Positions 23,859-30,994 of a stretch of DNA of 42,866 nt are shown here, one piece after another. The notes beneath the pieces were generated by a model, which did not search any database, was not told the origin of the DNA, and was given only the letters and a program-made list of their open reading frames with translations. Both the position numbers and the translations under genes were made by a program. Every line of letters begins with the position of its first letter. Position 1 is the stretch's first letter. Source of the DNA: Carboxylicivirga litoralis (GTDB lineage: Bacteria; Bacteroidota; Bacteroidia; Bacteroidales; Marinilabiliaceae); contig NZ_JAFMVC010000030.1 of the NCBI RefSeq assembly GCF_025499605.1, positions 1-42,866 of the forward strand, read 5' to 3'.

Positions 23859-24221
23859 ATGTACACCTATAATTTTGAAAAGTTAGAAATCTGGCAGCTC
23901 TCTCGGCAACTGGTTCGAAAAATTTATCAAACGACGGGTTCATTTCCGAAAGAAGAACAGTTTGGATTAACAAATCAATTGAGAAGAGCCTCGGTTTCGA
24001 TATCATCAAATATTGCAGAAGGAAGTGGGAGGATTTCTAATAAGGATAAAGCTCGATTTATTGAAATTGCTTTTACCAGTTTGTTGGAGGTGGTCAATCA
24101 GTTAATTTTAGCCAATGATTTGACATTTATTGATGAAAAGCAGTTAATAGTCTTTCGTGAAGAAATAAACGAATTATCAAACAAGCTCAATGCCTTCCAC
24201 AAAAAGCTTCTGTCAAACTAA
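23859..24221 (+). CDS. Four-helix-bundle protein (S23/IVS-encoded type)
   Basis: The 120-residue protein matches the S23 family first seen in 23S rRNA intervening sequences. Diagnostic parts are FEKLEIWQLSRQLVRKIYQTT, FPKEEQFGLTNQLRRASVSI, S-S-N-I-A-E-G-S-G-R near the middle, and FIEIAFTSLLEVVNQL. The family folds as a pentameric four-helix bundle and is related to Avd, the accessory protein of diversity-generating retroelements. No 23S gene, reverse transcriptase or template repeat is near. It sits between recF and the DUF721 gene, with octamer arrays touching its start codon and its stop codon. This suggests insertion as a unit. Its function is unknown. Confidence 0.93.
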   Translation: MYTYNFEKLEIWQLSRQLVRKIYQTTGSFPKEEQFGLTNQLRRASVSISSNIAEGSGRISNKDKARFIEIAFTSLLEVVNQLILANDLTFIDEKQLIVFREEINELSNKLNAFHKKLLSN

Positions 24222-24261
24222 CAATTAAACAAATCAACGGATAAACGAATTAACAGATAAA
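24222..24261 (+). repeat. Right octamer array of the four-helix-bundle gene
   Basis: Five octamers in one phase (CAATTAAA, CAAATCAA, CGGATAAA, CGAATTAA, CAGATAAA) begin at the base after the TAA and end two bases before the dciA ATG. They are in inverse orientation to the first units of the left array: CGAATTAACAGATAAAC at 24246-24262 pairs with GTTTATCTGTTAATTTG at 23770-23786 with one mismatch in 17. Confidence 0.75.
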
Positions 24262-24263
24262 CC

Positions 24264-24554
24264 ATGCGTCGCAAGAAAACCCAAGCCATAAGTTCAGTTA
24301 TTAAAGAAGTACTCAAACAGCAGGATTTAAACAAAGGCATGCTCGAAAGGCGTGCAGTTAACTATTGGGAGAAAGTGTTGGGAGCAGCCGTGGCACGAGC
24401 AACCCATCGCATTTATATTCGTGAGGGCGTCTTGCATGTTGAAATGACGTCATCGGTTTTGCGCAACGAACTGATGATGTGGAAAGATAAAATTATCATT
24501 AATCTCAACCAAGCTATTGGTAGTGATGTTGTTAAGGATATTGTGTTTCGATAA
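24264..24554 (+). CDS. DUF721 protein, DciA-like
   Basis: The 96-residue protein has the DUF721 core: a basic N terminus (MRRKKTQAISSVIKEVLKQQ), LERRAVNYWEKVLGAAVARATHRIYIREGVLHVEM, then T-S-S-V-L-R-N-E-L and a final KDIVF. DUF721 proteins include DciA, the replicative-helicase operator of bacteria without DnaC or DnaI, which has a KH-like fold. A place after recF fits replication and repair. Its leader (24222-24263) consists almost entirely of the octamer array, so its translation signals must lie in repeat DNA. The DciA role is inferred from the family. Confidence 0.85.
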   Translation: MRRKKTQAISSVIKEVLKQQDLNKGMLERRAVNYWEKVLGAAVARATHRIYIREGVLHVEMTSSVLRNELMMWKDKIIINLNQAIGSDVVKDIVFR

Positions 24555-24578
24555 GAGGGAAGATTGAAGATTAAAACA

Positions 24579-24613
24579 AAAAGTGCACAATACATGACGT
24601 ACTGAGCACTTTT
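24579..24613. terminator. Bidirectional terminator between dciA-like gene and ndk
   Basis: AAAAGTGC at 24579-24586 pairs with GCACTTTT at 24606-24613 across a 19-base loop that can pair further in part. A and T runs flank it on both strands. Confidence 0.7.
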
Positions 24614-24635
24614 ATAACTATCTCAATTAGATATT

Positions 24636-25067
24636 TTATGGATGTTTCTCCAATAATTCTTTATCACTAAAGAAGAAATGACTTTCCCGGTCGGCACTGG
24701 CATCACTGTCGGAGCCATGAATAGCATTATGTGCTTTGCTTTCGGCAAATAGTTTTCTAATTGTTCCATCTTCAGCCTCAGCAGGGTCGGTACTGCCTAT
24801 TAATTTGCGAAAATCCTCAACGGCATTTTCTTTGATTAAGATAGCTGCCACAATGGGGCCAGATGACATAAAATCAACCAAGTCGGGGAAAAATGGTCGC
24901 TCTTTATGCTCTTCGTAAAATTCCTCGGCATCATCTTTCGAAAGTTTTAACGATTTGATAGCCGAAATGCGAAAGCCGCTTTCTTCTATCATATTTAAAA
25001 TGGCGCCGATATGCCTGTTTTTTACAGCTCCCGGCTTAATCATGGTAAGTGTTTTAAATCCTGCCAT
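24636..25067 (-). CDS. ndk: Nucleoside diphosphate kinase
   Basis: Ndk transfers the gamma phosphate from ATP to nucleoside diphosphates through a phosphohistidine. The 143-residue protein has LTMIKPGAVKNRHIGAIL, the active-site histidine H117 in N-A-I-H-G-S-D-S, and the conserved F-F-F near the end. Length is normal. It is monocistronic and divergent from the DHH phosphoesterase gene, which is likewise tied to nucleotide turnover. Confidence 0.97.
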   Translation of the reverse strand: MAGFKTLTMIKPGAVKNRHIGAILNMIEESGFRISAIKSLKLSKDDAEEFYEEHKERPFFPDLVDFMSSGPIVAAILIKENAVEDFRKLIGSTDPAEAEDGTIRKLFAESKAHNAIHGSDSDASADRESHFFFSDKELLEKHP

Positions 25068-25142
25068 ATTTAGCTGATTAATTAGTGTAAGGTAAAAAAT
25101 TAGAAATCCTAAAATACAAAATTTTTAGTCTCGCAAAATCTA

Positions 25143-25150
25143 TATCTTTG
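25143..25150 (+). promoter_or_regulatory. -7 box of the nrnA operon
   Basis: TATCTTTG matches TAnnTTTG perfectly and lies 21 bases before the ATG at 25172. A T-rich stretch at 25122-25126 is at a suitable distance for a weak -33 element. Confidence 0.5.
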
Positions 25151-25171
25151 TAAATCCAACAAAAAATTAAG

Positions 25172-26200
25172 ATGAATATTAAAGATAAGTCACAAATAGA
25201 ATTATTCAAGACCAAAATAATCAACAGTCAAAAAGTTGTAATTGTTCCACATAATAATCCCGATGGTGATGCATTGGGTTCTTCTTTAGGGCTTTATAAT
25301 ACGCTAAAGAATATGGGAAAAGAGGCGTCGGTAATCACGCCTAATGAGTTTCCTGATTTTTTAAACTGGATGCATGGCGTTGAAGATGTCATTATTTACG
25401 ATAAGAATGTAAAAAAAGCCAAAGCGCTAATAAAAGAAAGCGAACTGGTGCTTTTTGTTGATTTTAATGCTTTGTCGCGTATAAAATTGATGGGTGAAGT
25501 GTTTGAAAAAGACGAAACGCCGCGCATTATGATTGATCACCACCCATTTCCGGAAGCTAGCACAGCAGAGATTCAGATAAGTGTACCCGAAGCATCGTCT
25601 ACTTGCGAATTGCTTTTTCATGTGCTAAACGAAGCAGGCTTTAAGGAGTATATAACCAAAGAAGCAGCGGAGTGTATCTATGCTGGCATTATGACCGATA
25701 CAGGTTCTTTGAATTATAATTCCAGTCGGCCTGAAACGTATTTAATCGTAGCTGATTTATTGCGCATGGGCATTGACAAAGAACATATTCATCACATGAT
25801 ATTTCACAATAATTCGTTTGACAGAATGCGCCTTTTGGGGCACGCATTGGGTGAAAAAATGGAACGCATACCTGAGCAAAAGGCGGCTTTTATTTCATTG
25901 AGCCAAGAAGAATTAAAACGTTTTAATTTTAAACCAGGAGACACAGAAGGCTTTGTTAACCAGGCCTTATGGATCGAAGGGGTTGACCTGTCGGCTTTGT
26001 TTACTGAGAAAAAGGATTTAGTGAAGATATCGTTCCGTTCACGAGGTGGATTTCCGGCCAATAAGTTTAGTGAGACTTACTTTAATGGGGGAGGACATTT
26101 TAATGCTGCCGGCGGAGAGTCGAAATTAAAGCTGGACGAGACTGTTGAACGATTCAAAAAAGTATTAAAAGAATTTTGTGAGGCCAATGATTTCTGCTAG
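25172..26200 (+). CDS. DHH/DHHA1 phosphoesterase, NrnA-like
   Basis: The 342-residue protein has the DHH-family motifs: I HNNPDGDALGSSLG, II L-F-V-D-F-N, III I-M-I-D-H-H-P-F-P, IV M-T-D-T-G-S, and a DHHA1 end with GGGHFNAAGG for nucleotide binding. NrnA-type enzymes use Mn2+ to degrade 2-5 nt RNA (nanoRNA) and may also hydrolyse pAp. The cytosolic protein is close to the standard length. Its last 14 bases overlap the ATG of the next gene in another frame, so the FKBP lipoprotein is translationally coupled. The symbol nrnA would fit but is not proven. Confidence 0.92.
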   Translation: MNIKDKSQIELFKTKIINSQKVVIVPHNNPDGDALGSSLGLYNTLKNMGKEASVITPNEFPDFLNWMHGVEDVIIYDKNVKKAKALIKESELVLFVDFNALSRIKLMGEVFEKDETPRIMIDHHPFPEASTAEIQISVPEASSTCELLFHVLNEAGFKEYITKEAAECIYAGIMTDTGSLNYNSSRPETYLIVADLLRMGIDKEHIHHMIFHNNSFDRMRLLGHALGEKMERIPEQKAAFISLSQEELKRFNFKPGDTEGFVNQALWIEGVDLSALFTEKKDLVKISFRSRGGFPANKFSETYFNGGGHFNAAGGESKLKLDETVERFKKVLKEFCEANDFC

Positions 26201-26726
26201 AATAATAATCCTGCTAATCTTTTGTGTGGGGATGCTCTTTGCCTGTAAAGACAAGCAGCCAGAGAAAAAGCGTGTCACCAAAGAGATGCTTCTGGAAATG
26301 AATAAAAAGATGGTGGGTGCCGAAACAAAGGTGATTGAAAAATACATTGAAGATAAAGGTCTGCAAATGAAAAAATCGGAGACAGGCTATTATTATCAAA
26401 TTAATCAACCATCGCAGGGAGATACAATTCATATGAATGATAATGTTGTGTTGGCCTATACTACAAGTTTAATGGATGGTACCATTTGTTATTCTTCAGC
26501 TACAAGTGGTTTGATGAACTTTACGGTTGGCAAAGCACAAGTAGAAACCGGGTTGGAGCAGTTTGTTCAGCACATTGGACAAGGAGCTATTGCTAAATTA
26601 ATTTTACCGCCATATCTGGCGCATGGCATTGCTGGGGATGGCAATAAAATACCCAAATTATCGATTATAATTATGGATATTGAGGTGGTGGAAGTGCAAC
26701 GTGCTGCAGTGGATGCCTCAAAATGA
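26187..26726 (+). CDS. FKBP-type peptidyl-prolyl isomerase lipoprotein, GldI-like
   Basis: From the ATG at 26187 the product has 179 residues with a lipoprotein signal ending L-F-A-C20. A GTG at 26178 is the alternative start. The FKBP domain covers about residues 75-175 (GDTIHMNDNVVLAYTTSLMDG, then V-E-T-G-L-E-Q-F-V-Q-H-I and AKLILPPYLAHGIAGDGNKIPKLSIIIMDIEVVEV). It resembles GldI, an FKBP lipoprotein required for gliding in Flavobacterium, which also occurs in non-gliding relatives as an envelope foldase. No other gld gene is present here. It overlaps nrnA and is followed by a second FKBP-like lipoprotein. Confidence 0.82.
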   Translation: MISARIIILLIFCVGMLFACKDKQPEKKRVTKEMLLEMNKKMVGAETKVIEKYIEDKGLQMKKSETGYYYQINQPSQGDTIHMNDNVVLAYTTSLMDGTICYSSATSGLMNFTVGKAQVETGLEQFVQHIGQGAIAKLILPPYLAHGIAGDGNKIPKLSIIIMDIEVVEVQRAAVDASK

Positions 26727-26788
26727 TTTGAAGATTGAGCAAAAATGATTTTCTTTGTGCTTCAGTCGAAAAGACAAAACGGTAAATA

Positions 26789-27394
26789 ATGAACAGAAGA
26801 AAGACTTTCAACCTGACTATAATTAGTGCAATAGCATTGCTTATTAGCTTTGCTGCCTGCGACGACAACAACAATTATTTTAATATTAAAGAAGCAATTG
26901 CCGCTGAACAGGAGCTGTTGGAGCGCTATTACGACGAAGAAATGGATAATAACCTTAGTAGATTGGATTCAACAACCGCTGTGGCAATTGATACGGTTGA
27001 TCATCGCTTTGAGTCAGGTATGATGTTGTATCATACTCATATTGGAGAGGGAGATTCAATTGGAGCCTATAAAACCGTTGGTTTCAGGTATACAAATTAT
27101 GCTATTGGTTTAACAAATGATACGATTATAATCGAAAATGATACGATTGTTAATGAAGTAACAAGGGAGTTTGCAAGAGAAAGCAATATTTATTCTAATA
27201 CACCCTTCACTTTTACGACCTATCCAGTAGGAGGTGTGCCAGCAGCTAGTTCTAATGTATATGCTGGGGTTAACGAAGCAATTATGCATATGCGTTTGTT
27301 TGGAAAGGCAAAAGTGGTTATGCCATCTTCGCTTGCTGATAACCAATATCAACCACATGTTTTTGAAATCGAAGTGACAAGTGTTAGACGGTAG
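26789..27394 (+). CDS. Degenerate FKBP-like lipoprotein
   Basis: The 201-residue lipoprotein (signal ending S-F-A-A-C24) has a C-terminal segment that follows the FKBP pattern: YAGVNEAIMHMRLFGKAKVV, M-P-S-S-L-A, and VFEIEVTSVRR match the GW-E-A-I-x-x-M-x-x-G-x-K-A and P-S-x-L-A-Y blocks. The usual GGKA and LAYG motifs are altered (FGKA, LADN), so isomerase activity is doubtful. A binding or chaperone role would fit. It lies 62 bases after the GldI-like gene on the same strand and is probably co-transcribed. A terminator follows. Confidence 0.75.
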   Translation: MNRRKTFNLTIISAIALLISFAACDDNNNYFNIKEAIAAEQELLERYYDEEMDNNLSRLDSTTAVAIDTVDHRFESGMMLYHTHIGEGDSIGAYKTVGFRYTNYAIGLTNDTIIIENDTIVNEVTREFARESNIYSNTPFTFTTYPVGGVPAASSNVYAGVNEAIMHMRLFGKAKVVMPSSLADNQYQPHVFEIEVTSVRR

Positions 27395-27418
27395 TTTAAA
27401 CACTGTAAAATATTTTTT

Positions 27419-27446
27419 TAACCATCTTCATTACTGGAGATGGTTT
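27419..27446 (+). terminator. Terminator after the FKBP-like gene
   Basis: AACCATCT at 27420-27427 region pairs with AGATGGTT at 27438-27445 around a ten-base loop and runs into seven T's. Confidence 0.85.
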
Positions 27447-27694
27447 TTTTGTAATATTTCTAGTATGCAATAATTTAAATTAATTTTTTATAGTGGTTTT
27501 TTATAGCATATTTAACCAAATTGATTGATTTAATGTTATCTTGCTTTCCGTTTTAAAATAAGGCTTTTTCAATTCCTTTAGCTTGAATAGAGCCTGAAAA
27601 TAATAAAACGAAAACAAAATTGTTTTAATTATTTTATACACAAACTAAAAATGGGAGATAGGTCATTATCTCTGAGAATTAACTAATCAAAATT
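27447..27694 (+). promoter_or_regulatory. AT-rich leader of the MFS-ROK genes
   Basis: The stretch holds no gene. Visible elements are a 16-bp palindrome at 27611-27626 (AAAACAA, AA, TTGTTTT) that could be an operator, and a 6-bp stem-loop at 27655-27672 (GAGATA with TATCTC) shortly before the ATG at 27695. No promoter matching the consensus fully was found; TATCTTGC near 27537 is a weak candidate. Confidence 0.4.
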
Positions 27695-28978
27695 ATGAAT
27701 CAGCAGAAGAATTATGCATTGCCGATTTTTATGATGTTCCTATTATTTGGGATGATATCATTCGTAACAAATCTGGCAGCACCTATGGGTGTAGTTGTAA
27801 AGGAGCAATTTCAGGCTTCTAACTTTTTAGGCATGTTGGGTAACTTTGCCAACTTTTTAGCTTATGCTTTTATGGGAATACCAGGTGGTAAACTATTAGA
27901 AAAAGTAGGCTACAAAAAAACCGCACTATTAGCTATTGTTTTAGGTTTTGTTGGAGTTGGTATTCAATTCTTTTCAGGTGTTGCTGAAAGTTTCTTCGTT
28001 TACCTGTTGGGTGCATTTGTTGCAGGTTTCTCAATGTGTTTACTAAATATTGTGGTTAACCCAATGTTGAACACACTTGGTGGAGCTGGTAAAAAAGGTA
28101 ACCAATTGATTCAGGTGGGCGCTACTTTTAACTCTTTGATGGGTACTTTAGTGCCATTACTTGTTGGTATGTTGGTAGGTGAAGTAACAAAAGACACTGC
28201 TATTAAAGATGTAAACCCAGTGATGTTTATTGCAATGGGTATTTTTGCTACAGTTGGTTTGGTACTATACTTTGTTAATATTCCAGAGCCTCATATGAAA
28301 GAAGGTGAGGAAGTGAAAGAAAAGTCAAAATACAGTGCCTGGTCATTCCGTCACTTTGTACTTGGAGCTATTGCTATTGGTATTTATGTTGGTGTTGAAG
28401 TTGGTGTTCCTGGAACGCTATTTTTCTTCCTTTCAGATGCTGCTGCTGGTGGTGTAGGTGCTGCTACTGCAGGTACAGTGGTTGCAACCTATTGGTTGTT
28501 AATGCTTGTTGGCCGTTTTGTAGGAGCGTCTATTGGTGGTAAGGTGTCAAGTAAAACCATGTTAATCGTTGCTTCAGCAGTAGGTGCCGTGTTGGCTTTA
28601 ATGGCTATTATTTCTCCAACTTCAACAACTGTTTCAATTCCTGTATTCCAAAGTACTGCAAGTGGACTTTCATTCGGGTTGGCTAATGTGCCAATTAATG
28701 CTATGTTCCTTGTGTTAATTGGATTATGTACCTCAGTAATGTGGGGTGGTATTTTTAACCTGGCTGTTGAAGGTCTTGGGCGTTTTACTGCAGCTGCTTC
28801 TGGTATTTTCATGACCATGGTAGTTGGTGGTGGTATCTTACCATTAATCCAGAATGCTGTAGCTGATGGTATGGGCTACATGGTGTCATACTGGGTGCCA
28901 TTCCTAGGTTTAGTCTATTTGTTGTATTACTCGTTAATTGGAAGTAAGAATGTAAATACTGACATTCCTGTGGAGTAA
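27695..28978 (+). CDS. FucP/GluP-like sugar MFS transporter
   Basis: The 427-residue protein has 12 predicted membrane helices and starts ALPIFMMFLLFGMISFVTNLAAPMGVVVKEQF, as in the fucose/glucose-galactose permease branch of the MFS. The loop 2-3 motif is G-K-L-L-E-K-V-G-Y-K-K, and a central charged loop (PEPHMKEGEEVKEKSKY) separates the halves. These carriers take up hexoses or N-acetylhexosamines by H+ symport. A ROK kinase gene follows 93 bases downstream, so uptake and phosphorylation are probably linked. The exact sugar is not evident. Confidence 0.9.
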   Translation: MNQQKNYALPIFMMFLLFGMISFVTNLAAPMGVVVKEQFQASNFLGMLGNFANFLAYAFMGIPGGKLLEKVGYKKTALLAIVLGFVGVGIQFFSGVAESFFVYLLGAFVAGFSMCLLNIVVNPMLNTLGGAGKKGNQLIQVGATFNSLMGTLVPLLVGMLVGEVTKDTAIKDVNPVMFIAMGIFATVGLVLYFVNIPEPHMKEGEEVKEKSKYSAWSFRHFVLGAIAIGIYVGVEVGVPGTLFFFLSDAAAGGVGAATAGTVVATYWLLMLVGRFVGASIGGKVSSKTMLIVASAVGAVLALMAIISPTSTTVSIPVFQSTASGLSFGLANVPINAMFLVLIGLCTSVMWGGIFNLAVEGLGRFTAAASGIFMTMVVGGGILPLIQNAVADGMGYMVSYWVPFLGLVYLLYYSLIGSKNVNTDIPVE

Positions 28979-29004
28979 TTACCAAAAAAATATAGTAATT
29001 TACG

Positions 29005-29034
29005 CCATGACTTTCTGTTTTCAGGAAGTCATGG
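29005..29034 (+). promoter_or_regulatory. Strong hairpin between transporter and kinase genes
   Basis: CCATGACTTTCTG pairs with CAGGAAGTCATGG over 13 bp (one T-G wobble) around a TTTT loop. It lies in the 93-base gap between the MFS and ROK genes and is followed only by TTGT, so it may be a partial terminator or a 3'-end stabiliser that sets the ratio of the two mRNAs. Confidence 0.65.
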
Positions 29035-29071
29035 TTGTATATAAGAAGATAATAAACTAAAAACGAATCAA

Positions 29072-30049
29072 ATGAAAAAAGTATCTGTTGGCGTGGATAT
29101 AGGTGGTACAAATACTGCCATTGGTGTTGTTGATGAATTAGGACACGTATTAACGAAAGATAGTATATCAACACCTTCGCATGGAGATATTAATGTGTAT
29201 ATAGATGATTTGGCTAAAGCAATTAATAAGTTGATAACAAATGCCAAGTTGTTAAATGAAGATATTGAGATTGTTGGGATTGGTGTAGGTGCTCCAAATG
29301 GTAACTACTATAGTGGAACAATTGAATTTGCTCCTAATTTATCATTTAAAGGAGTAGTGCCTGTTGTTCGCTTGTTGCGAGGTCATTTCCCTGATTTAAA
29401 GGCAATTGCTCTTACTAATGATGCCAATGCAGCGGCTATTGGTGAAATGATTTATGGTGGAGCAAAGGATATGAAGAACTTTGTGATGTATACACTTGGC
29501 ACAGGTGTTGGAAGCGGTGTTGTTGTTAATGGTGATCTTGTTTATGGTCACGATGGTTTTGCCGGTGAATGTGGTCACACTACTTTAGTTCCTGATGGTC
29601 GTTTGTGTGGATGTGGAGCTAATGGGCACCTGGAGGCGTATTGTTCTGCTCCTGGTATGAAGCGAACAGCTTTTGAGTTAATGGCAAAGTATAATGCAGT
29701 TGATAGTCCCTTGGCTAACCATACATATAACGACTTAACGTCTAAGATGATTTATGATGCAGCTGTTGCTGGTGATAAAGTTGCCAATGAAGTTTTTGAA
29801 TTAACGGGTCACTATCTGGGGCAGGGTATTGCTGATACGATTCACCACCTGAGTCCAGAGGCTATTTTCTTATTTGGAGGTCCAATGGCTGCTGGTGATT
29901 TAATTTTGAAACCAACAAAAGCAAGTATTGAAGAGCATTTGCTGCCAATATTTAAAAACAAGATTAAATTGTTACCATCGAAGTTGGATGCAGGTGATGC
30001 TGCTATCGTTGGAGCAAGTGCGTTGGCTTGGAAAGAATTGGATAAGTAG
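29072..30049 (+). CDS. ROK family sugar kinase (glucokinase-like)
   Basis: The 325-residue cytosolic enzyme has the ATP phosphate-binding motif D-I-G-G-T-N-T at residues 8-14, the catalytic region A-L-T-N-D-A-N-A-A-A-I-G-E, and TLGTGVGSG. The ROK zinc site is present in variant form: His169, Cys179 and Cys181, but the third cysteine of CxCGxxGCxE is His186 (C-G-C-G-A-N-G-H-L-E). A His can still bind zinc. It likely phosphorylates the hexose or N-acetylhexosamine brought in by the upstream MFS carrier. It ends at a hairpin at 30071-30100. Confidence 0.92.
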   Translation: MKKVSVGVDIGGTNTAIGVVDELGHVLTKDSISTPSHGDINVYIDDLAKAINKLITNAKLLNEDIEIVGIGVGAPNGNYYSGTIEFAPNLSFKGVVPVVRLLRGHFPDLKAIALTNDANAAAIGEMIYGGAKDMKNFVMYTLGTGVGSGVVVNGDLVYGHDGFAGECGHTTLVPDGRLCGCGANGHLEAYCSAPGMKRTAFELMAKYNAVDSPLANHTYNDLTSKMIYDAAVAGDKVANEVFELTGHYLGQGIADTIHHLSPEAIFLFGGPMAAGDLILKPTKASIEEHLLPIFKNKIKLLPSKLDAGDAAIVGASALAWKELDK

Positions 30050-30070
30050 AATTTTAAGATAACATAATTA

Positions 30071-30104
30071 AACTGTCTTTAATTCATTTAAAGGCAGTTT
30101 TTTT
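30071..30104 (+). terminator. Terminator after the ROK kinase gene
   Basis: AACTGTCTTTAA pairs with TTAAAGGCAGTT (one mismatch) around a short loop and continues into T's. It separates the kinase from the TetR gene at 30152. Confidence 0.8.
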
Positions 30105-30151
30105 ATGCCTAAACTTTTTGTTTTAACTTCGCGATACAATTTTATGGCATT

Positions 30152-30727
30152 ATGAGTAAGAAAAATGATATATATAAAGGAGCAATGGAGCTTTTTGTTG
30201 AAAAAGGTTTTGCTGCGTCAGTTAATGAGTTGATCGAACGTATCGGAATTGCGAAAGGTACATTATATCATCACATCAATAGTAAAGAGCAATTGATCAT
30301 TGATATTTATAAACAATTGATGTTTGAGGTGGAGGAGCAATGTGTTAATATTTTAACGGAAGACCAGAAGGAAAATACCAAGCAGGTGTTTAGTGGTATT
30401 GTTAAGTGGTTTATAACGCATCCTGTTAAATTTCACTATATCAACATTTTTGAATCTAGTCCCTACATGAAGTTACACTTTGAGTTAGTCGAAGATACCA
30501 AGGAGGGACCTCGCCGGTTTATCATGCAAAAAGTGAATATGGGCATTCTGAAGGCTTATAAAACCGATATGATTGCTTTCTTCGATTTTGCTTTTACTCG
30601 TGCCACTGCAAATTATTTTTTATCACTACCTAAGCCATTAAAAAGTTTTAGTGAGGAATTTGACACAGCCTTTGATATGTACTGGGATGGTGTTGCTAAG
30701 AAACAAGCTGCGGAAGCTAAACTGTAG
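30152..30727 (+). CDS. TetR family transcriptional regulator
   Basis: The 191-residue protein has a TetR N-terminal helix-turn-helix at about residues 5-50 (YKGAMELFVEKGFAASVNEL, then G-I-A-K-G-T-L-Y-H-H-I-N-S-K-E-Q-L) and an all-helical ligand-binding and dimerisation domain. Members usually repress nearby envelope or efflux genes and release DNA on binding a small hydrophobic molecule. A perfect palindrome ACCGA-CCTA-TCGGT lies 135 bases downstream of its stop, in the promoter of the TonB-dependent receptor. That makes the receptor the likely target. The ligand is unknown. Confidence 0.93.
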   Translation: MSKKNDIYKGAMELFVEKGFAASVNELIERIGIAKGTLYHHINSKEQLIIDIYKQLMFEVEEQCVNILTEDQKENTKQVFSGIVKWFITHPVKFHYINIFESSPYMKLHFELVEDTKEGPRRFIMQKVNMGILKAYKTDMIAFFDFAFTRATANYFLSLPKPLKSFSEEFDTAFDMYWDGVAKKQAAEAKL

Positions 30728-30861
30728 TACACGCTGATTTATTGGTGTTTGGTTGAATTTGTGTTGCGACGATTGTTAATAACTTCTTAAAAAATGTTAA
30801 TTACTTCTTGGGCTTATTTTAGCCTATTAGTTAGAATTAACAGAATTTTAACGTTCAGAAA

Positions 30862-30892
30862 ACCGACCTATCGGTCTAGTTTGTCATCTTTG
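30862..30892 (+). promoter_or_regulatory. Probable TetR operator within the receptor promoter
   Basis: ACCGA (30862-30866) and TCGGT (30871-30875) form a perfect inverted repeat with a four-base spacer. CATCTTTG at 30885-30892, one base off TAnnTTTG, is the likely -7 box. The palindrome thus covers the -33 to spacer zone, where a bound repressor would block polymerase. Sites of the type GACCGnnCGGTC are common among TetR regulators. Confidence 0.6.
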
Positions 30893-30994
30893 CAGATAGA
30901 GGTTGATTGAGGGGGAAGATTGATCTGTTGATAATTTAAAATTTAATTTAAGTATTATTATAGCGTTCTAAATTAACGAATAATTTAATCAATC

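Noticed and set aside
23859-24221. Avd gene of a diversity-generating retroelement
   Set aside because: The protein is of the related four-helix type, but no reverse transcriptase, template repeat or variable target gene is present nearby.
23859-24221. 23S rRNA intervening sequence
   Set aside because: S23 genes are known there, but the flanks are recF and dciA and no rRNA sequence is seen.
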